64,000 nt of DNA, from assembly GCF_040807025.1 (NCBI RefSeq), contig NC_090981.1, positions 322,501 through 386,500 of the forward strand, in the 5' to 3' direction. Shown here piece by piece: positions 11,301-20,544 of this stretch; position 1 is the first letter of the stretch; each line of letters begins with the position of its first letter. The DNA comes from Struthio camelus (Eukaryota > Chordata > Aves > Struthioniformes > Struthionidae). The notes under the pieces are model-generated. The model saw only the letters and a program-made list of their open reading frames with translations, ran no database searches and was not told where the DNA came from. The translations under genes were made by a program, and so were the position numbers.

Positions 11301-11304
11301 CCAG

Positions 11305-11601
11305 TGTGGCGCTACATCTGGGCTTTGAATCGAGATTAGTGATGAGCTCAGTATGCTTGCTGCACATGTGTGTAGTCCATTAAAACCTCACATAGTGCCC
11401 CTCCGGGGTTCCTCGCCATGGATCGATGCTCAGCAGTGCCAGGGACTCTCCCACTCCATTATTGCCTCAATTGGGAAATTGCTGGGGAACCCCCACTCAG
11501 ATGCAGAGGTAATAAATGCTCAGTATCAACCCTAGTGTGCCTTGTGTTTGTGTATCTGTCCCTGCCGGGAGTCCAGGCATTGCCCCTGCCTTACCCTTAC
11601 A
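11305..11601 (+). repeat. 5' LTR of plus-strand ERV (LTR-A)
   Basis: The proposed LTR starts TGTGGCGCTACA at 11,305 and ends CCCTTACA at 11,601 (TG...CA). AATAAA at 11,511-11,516 is a plausible polyadenylation signal and ATTAAAA near 11,378 a weak TATA candidate. The last 173 bp match 15,330-15,502 (3' LTR) and the antisense fragments at 4,737-4,874 and 12,661-12,798. The primer-binding site begins three bases downstream, which fixes the 3' boundary. The 5' boundary is less certain: GCCAG before it versus CCCAG after 15,502 is only a 4/5 target-duplication match. Confidence 0.72.
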
Positions 11602-11603
11602 AT

Positions 11604-11621
11604 TGGCATAGTCGGCAGGAT
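11604..11621 (+). promoter_or_regulatory. Primer-binding site, serine-tRNA type
   Basis: TGGCATAGTCGGCAGGAT sits two bases after the LTR end. From memory, the 3' end of vertebrate tRNA-Ser (AGA/TGA) reads ATCCTGCCGACTACG plus CCA, which predicts a complementary site differing at one position (A for G at base 5). Serine tRNA is the primer ascribed to the HERV-S group. In a living element this is where minus-strand DNA synthesis starts. Confidence 0.75.
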
Positions 11622-11628
11622 ACACAAA

Positions 11629-12658
11629 TGACAATGCCATGGCCAAGGAGAGCGAAGAGGGAGGGCGAGAGCCAAGGAGGGGCTGCTCGCCTGAGGCTGC
11701 CAGGATGGACCCAGACTGAGCGGTGGGGACTGGTAGCTGCATTGCTTGCTACTCTGGCAGTCCCTGAGGACTGGCCAGAGTTGGCACAGGGGGAAAACAT
11801 TACCCCGAAGGTGATTGAATCCATTTTCCAGGCTATGCCCTTCTGCGTCGCTTCGGAAGCAGCTTGGAAGCTAGCCGGATGATTAGGGTGGGCGCTGCTG
11901 ATGGGCATTCAAGCCTTAGATAATGAGGTATCATCTTTGCAGCAACGAGCAAAATATCTGGAGAAGGAGAATGGAGATTTGCGTGATGCGAAGGTGGTAG
12001 CACAGGAGTTGATTACAACCCAAACTAAAAAGAGTCAGGAATTAACCCATAGGGTAGAGTGATTGGCTTTTTGAGTGGCTAACAAATGCTGTGCGCGCTA
12101 TAGTAAAGCCCCGGCTACGGTTGCCCAGGTGCAAGCAATGATAACTAGACCCTCCTGGGACCCTGAGGAGTGGGATGGTACTATTTGGAGCACTTCATCT
12201 GACTCGGAGGTTGATTTTGGATTAGAAGGAGAACCGGCTACTCCCCAGGTCCGACCTCTTGTGCAATTGAAGTGGGAGAGGCAAGTAGATGGGAATACAG
12301 TGGAGCAATCTCGGACGTAGACCCCCAAGGAATTACATGAATTTTTAACTACTTTCCAGCAGCAGCCCAGGGAGTCTTTGTGAGCCTGGTTAGTGAGGGC
12401 ATGGGATGCAGGTACCAGATCACTTATTCTCTTAAGAGAGGAGCTGAATTTAATGAGCCCCTTATCAACTGATGCTCAAGTACAGTATTATCTTACCCAA
12501 TTAACTTCTGCACAGGATGGGGCAGGAAATGTTATTGAAGCTCCAACATTATATCAGTGGTTAAAAATCCATGAAAAGCTGCAAAAAAAAAAAAATCAGC
12601 CCATTTCTTGAAACAATAGGAAAAAAAAAAAGAAAAAGAAAACTTTTCAGTTTTGCCA
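11629..12658 (+). pseudogene. Retroviral gag remnant, upstream part
   Basis: From an ATG at 11,629 or 11,638 the frame encodes a basic start, then a hydrophobic helix-rich segment, then (after a stop near 11,880) a heptad-rich, probably coiled-coil stretch around 11,900-12,060, then a W-rich and acidic region (12,075-12,320), then a capsid-like part to about 12,610. Stops occur near 11,880, 12,060, 12,318, 12,382 and 12,610. The order and position after the primer-binding site make gag the natural call, but I see no diagnostic matrix or capsid motif. It ends in A-rich runs next to the antisense LTR fragment. Confidence 0.65.
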
Positions 12659-12660
12659 AC

Positions 12661-12798
12661 TGTAAGGCACAAGCAGCACCTGGACTCCCGGCAGGGACAG
12701 ATACACAAATGCAAGGCACACTAGGGTCGATACTGAGCGTTTATTACCTCTGCGTCTGAGTGGGGGTTCCCCAGCGATTTCCTGATCAAGGCAATAAT
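12661..12798 (-). mobile_element. Antisense LTR fragment inside gag (plus copy)
   Basis: This is the reverse complement of the 3' part of LTR-A, from the terminal TGTAAGG (LTR end) to the ATTATTGCC block, next to a G14 run at 12,799-12,812. It mirrors 4,737-4,874 and interrupts gag in the same place. Confidence 0.8.
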
Positions 12799-12812
12799 GG
12801 GGGGGGGGGGGG

Positions 12813-13480
12813 AGCGCTATGGTAAAGCCCCAGCTCCAACATTTTGTCAATGGTTATGCCCCGCTGTGGTAGGTGCTTACACATCCACAGGTGAATTAGC
12901 CGCTACAGTGGGCCTTTTGAGGAAGGGATTAATGCGTTGCGGCAGCTCGGGGTAGCAATTGGGTTAGCAGATGCGGACGGACTGGATGGTGTGGAAATAA
13001 CACAGCAATTGAAAACCCAATTATTAAAGGGGGCTTCAAGTGCCTTAAAGTCGTTACTACTTGGCACAGTAATGCCTGCAACCGGGACAGTAGGGGCATT
13101 GGTAAACAATATGAGGGATTTGGCACTTGTTGATGGACCAGATACTAAGGAAGTGAGAGCAGCTCAGAATTCCAAGGCAAGAAAATTGGCAGGGACTACT
13201 AAATTGAGTGGAAAGGGAACGAGGTGACAGATGTGGACTGATTTGCTGCAGGCAGGGGTATTATGTGATGAGATAAACAGTCTTTCTACTGCTGACTTGT
13301 TTAAGTGGTGGCAGCGGTTACCTGCGAATCAGCAATATCGGACACAGCCTACTGCCCCACTCGCCCCAGCCCCAGCGTGGAAAACGCCAGCCAAAAGACA
13401 ATGAGGGGGAGGCGGGTCCCCCACAATACAAGCGCCAGTTGCGGCTTACCATCGGGGGGACCGATGTCCTTATGTACCCC
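12813..13480 (+). pseudogene. Retroviral gag remnant, downstream part
   Basis: The open stretch 12,937-13,227 encodes 96 residues identical to the mirror copy. A stop follows at about 13,225, then a proline- and basic-rich tail that runs into protease. The position suggests the capsid C-terminus to nucleocapsid region. No CCHC knuckle was found. Confidence 0.6.
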
Positions 13481-13875
13481 TGTGAATTCGCTGGCGCTCT
13501 GGAGGAGAAATTGCTGTGCTGGCTTTAGTAGATACTGGGGCAGAAGTTTCCACATTACATTGCGTGGTAGCTCCGGGGAAGGCCACTACCCACACGTGTG
13601 GGTTGGGAGGATCGGCCACCCCAGCAGTACGGGCTGTAGTTACATTAGCAATTGGCAAAAAAAAAAAAACATTTTCTACCCCTGTTTTATTAGCACCGAT
13701 TCATGAGTACATCTTGGGGATCGACGTTCTACTGGGCAGAGATATTCAGACCCTGCAAGGATTGTTCTCCTTTGGAAAAAGTCCTGCGTTACCACAGTTG
13801 CGATCCATCACTTTGATTAGAGGGTATCCAAAATGGGACCCCCCCCCGTGGATTTACCGGTTCCCCCAACTGTGA
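13481..13875 (+). pseudogene. Retroviral protease remnant
   Basis: The active-site motif LVDTGAE is encoded at about 13,523-13,545 and the later ILGIDVLLGRD motif near 13,710-13,740. An A12 run lies between them at about 13,657-13,668, where the mirror copy has 11 T, so the two copies differ in frame at this site. The open stretch 13,516-13,875 joins both motifs in this copy. Upstream and downstream frames are broken, so no Gag-Pol precursor could form. Confidence 0.78.
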
Positions 13876-14546
13876 TGCAAGTGAAGCAATATAGGATGTC
13901 TGGTGGGGAAAAGGAGATTCAGGAAACTCTAGACGCTTTATTGCATACCCAAATCATACGCCCTGCCCTGTCAGCTTTCAGTAGTCCTATTTGGCCTGTT
14001 CGGAAGCCTGATGGTTCATGATGGAAGCCTGATGGACTGTGGATTATAGGGAGCTAAATAAAGTTGCCCCACCATTAGCGGCCGTAGTACCTGACATGGT
14101 AACTCCACTAGAAGGAGTGGGGAAACATCTGCAGGAATGGAGAGCTGTCATTGATCTGGTGAATGTATTTTTCTCCATCACTATATCCCCACAATCGCAC
14201 GCTCAATTCGTGTTTACATGGGAAAACAAGCAATATATGTTACAAGTCCTTCCTCAGGGCTATAAACAGCCCCACGATTTGCCACCAGTTGGTCTCAGCT
14301 GATCTCCCTTCTCCCCCTTGCAGGAGGTACCATCCATCATTACATTGATGATATTTTAATAATGGGCCCTTCTAAAGAACGAGTCCATGAACAGCTATTG
14401 TTACTAGTACAGACCCTACAGGAGCGGGGGTGGGCTGTGAACCCTAAGAAGGTGCAGGGGCCGGACATTAGTGTGCAATTCCTAGGGATAGTCTGGAGGG
14501 GGCAGACGAAAGCTGTCCCTGAGAAAGTGCGCAATACTATGGAGGC
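13876..14546 (+). pseudogene. Retroviral reverse transcriptase remnant
   Basis: The motif order matches the mirror copy: RKPDGS near 14,000-14,020, DYRELNK near 14,040, VIDLVN..FFSI near 14,150, LPQGY near 14,250, YIDDILIMG near 14,343-14,370. It shares the short GAAGCCTGATGG duplication at 14,000-14,035 and the frame loss between LPQGY and YIDD. A few substitutions separate it from the mirror copy (for example AATGTATTT versus AATGCATTC near 14,163). Confidence 0.85.
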
Positions 14547-15160
14547 ATGGAGCTGGAGGTACCGGTTATGGGGGATACTGTGTCTTGGGGGTTGTGGCGA
14601 CAACGTGCCCATGCAAGGCGGGAACCTATAGGTTTCTGGTCTCGTTCCCTGCAAGGGGCCACAGCAAATTACACACCTCTGGGAAAACAGCTTTTGGCTG
14701 TGGTGTGGGCTTTGCAGGATACCAAACGAGTTACAGGACGTGACCCGGTGACTGTACACACCCCCATCCCCATCCAGGCATGGGTGACTGATGATACAGT
14801 CAGGGCCCATGTAGGGGTGGCCCAAGGTGCAACTCAATGGAAATGGAAACACTATTTACAAGCCCAGTATAGGGTGGGGGAGAAAGGACATGAGTACCCC
14901 ACACGCAACCTTGTTGGGGGAAGTACATTTTGAGCACATGCCTCTATTGTCGGAGCCAGAGTGGCTCCCCCTCCCTGCTCCTCCAATAGAGCCATTGCCT
15001 GTCCAAGAGGCGCCTCCTTTTGAGACATTAGCTCCTGAGCAACGAGAGCGGGCCTGGTTTTCTGATGGCAGTGCAGTGTATTGCTGGGCAGGAGAGCGAG
15101 TGTGGTGCTCTGCAGCATATAGTCCTGCCACAGCTACGAAAGACCCTCGAAACTCAGCAT
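14547..15160 (+). pseudogene. Retroviral RNase H region remnant
   Basis: Two overlapping open stretches (14,547-14,933 and 14,827-15,162) carry the tether segment with YTPLGKQLL and, in another frame, the WFSDGSAV motif near 15,055-15,080. There is a frameshift between them, shared with the mirror copy. Confidence 0.72.
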
Positions 15161-15328
15161 AATACAGCAGTTGACCAGATGGCAACTCCCTCAGAGTTAA
15201 AGCAAGCTTGGCAAGCGCATGAACGATCAGGGCATCGTGGCCCCATCACAGCTCAGGCTTGGGATCTATCACGAGGCCATCCCATGTTAGCATTACATTG
15301 ATGTAAAACAGCACATGCTAACTGTCCC
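15161..15328 (+). pseudogene. Integrase N-terminal fragment
   Basis: It encodes the HERSGH histidine pair near 15,220-15,240 of the integrase zinc-binding domain and stops at ACTGTCCC (15,321-15,328), where it joins LTR sequence directly. The catalytic core is absent. Confidence 0.7.
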
Positions 15329-15502
15329 ACTCAGTGGTGCCAGGGGCTCTCCCACTCCATTATTGCCTCGATTGGGAAATCGCTGGGGAACCCCCGCTCG
15401 GACGCAGAGGTACTAAACGCTCAGTAGCAACCCTAGTGTGCCTTGTATTTGTGTATCTGTCCCTGCTGGGAGTCCAGGCGGTGTCCCCGCCTTACCCTTA
15501 CA
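15329..15502 (+). repeat. Partial 3' LTR (LTR-A)
   Basis: This equals the last 173 bp of the LTR at 11,305-11,601 with scattered substitutions; the polyadenylation signal has become ACTAAA. Its U3 5' part is missing because the deletion that removed integrase and env ends here. It terminates in CCCTTACA at 15,502. Confidence 0.82.
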
Positions 15503-15600
15503 CCCAGTAACTTGGAAATCTAAGATGTAGATTGAGTTTCCATAAAAGCAGCTTAAACTCTGACACTGAAATGATGCTGCCAAAGAATAGCAAAACAAAT
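15503..15600. other. Short unassigned flank
   Basis: Sequence between the partial LTR and the LTR-B fragment. It is not recognised, and it is not a clear continuation of the CR1 that ends at 11,300. Confidence 0.3.
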
Positions 15601-15874
15601 CCAGGCAGGGACTCCCAGGACGCCCAGGCAGGACTCACTCTGTGTATCCTAAGGGTCCCTTTTATCTACTAGAACTATTTCCTTATCTCAGCTGTGCTAA
15701 CCTTGGGTAGCTACCAGCCAGGAAGCAGCTAGACATTGTTGACAAAATGGAATATGCATGTCCGGCCTTGACGGGAATTTGGTCATTGTGTAGAGAGCAC
15801 ACTCTGGGCCTGCAATTACGTACTGTGCCAGTCACTGACTCCTCGCCAGAACTTCTGCAGGTGTTCTCACTACA
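15601..15874 (-). mobile_element. LTR-B fragment, minus strand
   Basis: The reverse complement aligns with 7,114-7,390 of the plus-strand LTR-B: it starts (on the minus strand) TGTAGTGAGAACACCTGCAG and ends near the TCCTGCCTGGG block. A TATA-like GATAAAAGGG lies at about 15,657-15,668. The 3' half of the LTR is missing. Confidence 0.7.
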
Positions 15875-18120
15875 CACATCAATACAGAAACTTTACTGTA
15901 AACTGCCTTAGAACATAGGTTAGAATGGCTGTAGGTTACAAAATATCTCTTGAAATCTATATTTTGGCACTTGTCTTTTAAATATACAGTATCTTTTGTA
16001 TTTATGTAACTGCCTACCTCTTAACTAGCCCAATGTTTCATGGCTAATAGCATAAATATGATTCCACCATTAAAATAGTGTTCTTTGTTTCACTTCCAGA
16101 AAACACAACAGCTAGCTGTAAAGAAAATTGAAACACAGTTTCCTCCTAATAAACAGCATAGTAATGATAGAGATGAGATATTACAGAAGAAAGGCAACTT
16201 TGAAATGTGGCAGATTGAAATAACACAGAAACTCAGTAATGGGCTATAGTTTAAAAGGTAGAAAAATAAGATTATTAGAAAACCGAATAAGCCCAAGAAG
16301 TAGAGCAGTTAAGGGAAAAAAAGGGACTTGAATAACTAAATAGACTATAGAAAACACCAATGGAGGAAATCATGTAATTTCAGTAAGTAACCACCTACAA
16401 GTATAAGGGGAAATATCTAAACTACTTAAAGCATCTGGTAAAGCTTATTAACCCAATTAGATGCAAGAGTGAGCCAGTCAGATGGTGTAAAGTTATTATC
16501 AGTATATCCATTGGAGTCAATGCCAGCCAAATTATTTCAGCTGAGGATTTGGCTAATCATGTGGAGATGTGGAATGGAAAAAGAGTGTCATAAACGCATG
16601 GGAGTAGAGCAATTTCAATCTTTAATAAGATAAATGGGCAGCCAATGGATAAGACCAACCTTGATTTTGTGTTGATCACAAACATAACATTGTGAAAGAG
16701 TATAGTCTTCAACTGTATTTATAGAAGTGTGTCTAGATCAACAGCAAGAAACTTGCAGATGGGAAAGGCATGCCCCCAACAAAAGCAGCTGGGGCGGGGG
16801 GGGTGGAGCAGAGATTCAGCATGTACTTTAGCAGTGTGCAACTTTCCAAAGTGGGCATCTCTATGCTCACAGATATCACAGATAAAGTGAAATGGAATCG
16901 AGCTGCATATACAACTGATGACTAGAACAAAAGCTGAGGAAGAAACAACTTCATTAGGAAATAATCTGAAGCTCTAGTAGTTCAAAAGCAGGAGATAAAA
17001 TGCATCATTTCCTTTCCATAACTGCAGAGACATTGAGTATAGTTGTTTTCCTATACCTGAAATGCTTTCGCAGAATGTATCTACTGGTGTTGCTTTTAAA
17101 AGTTAAGCTTGGGCTAAAATTGTAATATATCAATGAAAACGTAATCTAATTTTATATACCAGGCACTTCCCTGCAAAGGCCCAAAGATGGCCTTGCTTAT
17201 TTTTATGGTGGGCCTAGAAAATTTAGATAGCAGAAATATTGGATGGAAAATGGAACTCAAATCTGCTGGAGGCTGTATATTATAGTTTGAATAGGACATA
17301 TGGAATAAAATGTTTTGAATAGTATTGGGAGCATAACTTTTTAAAAAAATACTGGAGTGCTAGAGGGAGATGCAAGTGTTGCATCCAAATATTAATTTTA
17401 AAAAAGGAGGGAGGAACTTCATACTTTTCAAGGATAGGCAAGCAAGGACAATATTGTATTGTATATAACTAGTAAAACATACAGTAAAATATGTCTATCT
17501 TTGTAATTTCAGGATGAAAGTAAAAAAAAAAAGACTTTTAGATATAGCCAGAGACCATGAATTACACCATTAAATAATAATAAAAAACCCCACACTTTGG
17601 TTAAAAAAAAGTTCAAGTCTTCTTGCTAGCAAATGTAATATAATGTTGGGATATACTGCTAGAGTAATGGAGCATTCAGCAAGGAATTGCCATGATCAAG
17701 AAGGCCAGGTTTTGTAAAGAGTGACCAGTTCCTATCTTACTGACCCCATCTAAAACCATTCAAAAGTTAACTGAAGTATAGCTGTGTGGCTGGAAGGATT
17801 GAATTTCACAATAATTACTTTGAACTTACAGCAAGGAATATTTTGCATCTAAAGATGTCAAGAGTGCCTAGTGAGTTAGTTTCAAAAACAAAAACAAAAA
17901 CTTAAGTGAAGTCAGAATGTGTTTTCAGTTACTTAGTAAACCCTTGCCATGGTAATTACAGATTTCCCAGAAATCAGTTTGTTGCTTTGCTACCTCCTTA
18001 AGTCCAACTCTCTCCCTTTAGATTAGGAGCTTGAGACTTAAGTGATCGGGATGGTTGTAGTGTTTAAGTGATTCACCTTTAAAAAACTGATACCACCTTA
18101 ATTGTGTTAAGGGATGTTAT
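15875..18120. other. Unassigned AT-rich sequence
   Basis: No gene, RNA or transposon recognised. It contains short A runs and a G-rich patch near 16,795-16,805. Confidence 0.35.
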
Positions 18121-18290
18121 AAGGGCCTCTGGCAGGCTCTGGGACCTGGGGATTCCTCCCACCCAGCTACTGGAGCCCAGCCTGGTGTGCCCAGAGACCC
18201 GGGGGATCTATCTTTCGCAAGCCAACAGACATTGCTGCTTTCCTGTTTGCAGGTTCAACCAGTAGTAAGCATGAGCATGTATCCCAGAGG

Positions 18291-18306
18291 CACACACGCA
18301 TGCACG

Positions 18307-18338
<32 letters not shown>
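18291..18338 (+). repeat. CA-rich microsatellite
   Basis: An imperfect CACACGCATGCACGCACGCG stretch passes into about 11 pure CA units. Alternating purine-pyrimidine DNA of this kind is often length-variable. Confidence 0.95.
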
Positions 18339-18498
18339 GGACACCAACATGGCCAGCTACACAGATTGCTACAGACAAGGCACTGCCTTCAACAACACCC
18401 ACATATAATGCTACCAGAACTTGCATAAAACATAAGTATAGATAGCAGAGTCAAATCCTGATCAGCTGAAGAGGAGGAAGGGAAGTTCGCTACTGAAA

Positions 18499-18802
18499 GC
18501 ACACATGCCCTCACTCTCTAGATTCACAAGCACATGCACATTTGCAGAGCCCTCAAATATCAGCACAGCCCCTCTAATATCCCTGCCTGGATCCTAAGCC
18601 CCCTTGCCCACTATATAAGCCTCCTACTTGTCAGCTAGCCCAACGATGCTTGCTAGCAAATAGATGCACACACTCATCTCACAAGCACCCCCACACTTGT
18701 GGATCTCTCAAACATCAGCACAGGCCCTCTGTCTGATATCTCTGCCCAGACCCTGGGTCTCCTACTCACTGTCTAGACCAGCTTGAAGTTTGCTAGCAAA
18801 TC
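18499..18802. repeat. Two diverged tandem units of about 145-160 bp
   Basis: Both units carry, in order: CACAAGCAC, CTCAAA-ATCAGCACAG, a GATATCTCTGCC-like block, a CCTACT block and a closing TTGCTAGCAAAT (18,650-18,661 and 18,791-18,802). The similarity is clear by eye but imperfect. Confidence 0.6.
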
Positions 18803-18809
18803 ACACCCG

Positions 18810-19440
18810 CCACGCACATCAGCGCCCCCTCCCCTCCAAGTAGCTGTGGTCCCCACTCAAACTGCTGATGCAGAAACCCTCACTTCACTCTTCCCCAGTC
18901 CCTCCAGCAGCTGGCATGCAGGACACAGACCCTATGACCCCTGGTCCTGCTCCAGTGGCTGATGCTAGGACCCTACAAAGGCCCCTTCACCCGAGGTCTG
19001 ACTTCAGTTGCTGGCCTGAATTCACTCACTCTACTCTCTTCAGTTGCTGGCACTTAGCCCTTACAGTACTTACATACAGGATTTAATAAGACAGGATAGA
19101 CTGCAGTGATCAAGCGCAGGGCTCGGTCAGACAAGCATACTGACCAGCAACTGCTTACATGCAAGCAGCCCTTTTTATACCCCCCCCCTCTATTCCCCCC
19201 TCCTTGTTCCTCCCCGATCCCCTTCCCCCAAACATTCCTTAGGAAGCTTCACATAGTGCCACAGGCCCACCTCGAATATCCAAGACCCTCATGTTCCTCT
19301 TGTTTCCCCCTTCTTATCAGTTACAAAGTCCAGGTTGGCCCTCTCCAAAACTATGCCTGTAGTTTCCAAATGGCCCATCAACTAGTGACTGGAGACTTTT
19401 AGTCTTTGTCATTGTCTTTGTTTTCCCTTGGCTAATAAAT
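18810..19440 (-). mobile_element. Candidate LTR remnant, minus strand
   Basis: Read on the minus strand there is a strong TATA box (GTATAAAAAGGG, near 19,169-19,181), followed about 90 bases later by an ATTAAA polyadenylation signal (near 19,080-19,086). That is the spacing of an LTR promoter and R region. The sequence upstream of the TATA (19,190-19,440) is purine-rich on that strand. Ends and internal retroviral genes were not found, so the call is tentative. Confidence 0.35.
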
Positions 19441-20464
19441 TTGTGTCTCCATGTTTTGTTTTTCATTTCCCCCTTTACTTATCCCTTTCACACTGAAAAG
19501 TGCCTGGATATAACAACTTCAATGGAGCAGAGACTCTCACATTTCACATACCCTTACAAATTGGCTAATAAACACACCACTACCATTATTAGTATTAATT
19601 TACAATTATATCACTGCAAGTAAGTTACAATTCTGTTGCTTAGTATTATTATTGATACACAGTTATATTACCATAAAGAAAACTTAATCGCACTTGTGTA
19701 TGTGACTTAAGTTGCAATTCTATTGCCTTTCCTCCTGTACTTAGTAGGAAGGTACAATTTTATCCCTTCTTACTCCACCCTCCCACACCAAGTCTTTTGG
19801 ACATAGATCTGATTGAAAGTCCAGCAGGTTGTCCAAGGAAGTTCCCTCCAGTGTCCTAGGGGTAGACTTGGGTCTGCAGGTCAGCTTCACCACTGTCTGT
19901 AGGCATCTGCACTCCTACCATTGCAAGATCCCCTCCATTCTTCATTCTCCACCTGATTTTATACCTTATTCCCCATTTTTTCTTTTCCTGAACCCACATT
20001 TTCACCACCCATGCACCTCCTTTTCTCTGCCTAAACTCCTCCCACATAAATAACCCACCTCTAATTACTTTTTCCTCATTGGTCCCAGTTCTGTTACATC
20101 TGCACCCAAATTCAAAGTTTCCAACACTGCTACCTGGGCAATTTTGGCCTAACATGGTATTACTGATACAGTTTATTTACATGATCTTTTCAACTGACTG
20201 CATTTCTTTTCTTTCTTAAGATCAAGTTGATCACTTCAAACTGTATCCTGTTTTAATTACTCAATAAAGCTCTGGAGCCACTTGTGATTCATATTTCACT
20301 AAGAGCATGCTTTGTTTAGTTACAATTCAATTAACTCTAACACTAGAGAGAATTTTTTTCCATTAACTTTGACCAGGTTGTAATTCCAAGGTTTCTTAAA
20401 TGGTATTCTGGGGAGGAAAGAAGTGATGGTCTGTGATACTTGCCAAATTCAATCTATAGCTTTT
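19441..20464. other. Unassigned AT-rich sequence
   Basis: No feature recognised before the CR1 tail. Confidence 0.3.
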
Positions 20465-20544
20465 CACAGAATCACAGAATGGTTGAGGTTGGAAGGGACC
20501 TCTGGAGATCATCTAGTCCAACCTCCCTGCTCAAGCAGGGTCCT

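Larger units (their letters stand above)
11305..15502 (+). mobile_element. Degenerate endogenous retrovirus, plus-strand copy
   Basis: Order on the plus strand: LTR, primer-binding site, gag, protease, RT, RNase H, beginning of integrase, then a partial LTR. Env and most of integrase are deleted. From 12,555 to 15,328 it is a near-identical inverted copy of 2,211-5,165. All genes carry stops or frameshifts. The primer-binding site and RT motifs suggest an ERV-S/ERV-L-like (class III) element. It is a fossil without coding potential for a full particle. Confidence 0.9.

Noticed and set aside
1..15502. Possibility that the retroviral genes are co-opted and functional
   Set aside because: All gag, pol and env parts are broken by stops, frameshifts or deletions; no open frame covers a complete domain set.
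18208..18426. 72-codon minus-strand ORF rich in V and C
   Set aside because: It is translation of the CA microsatellite; no protein family resemblance.
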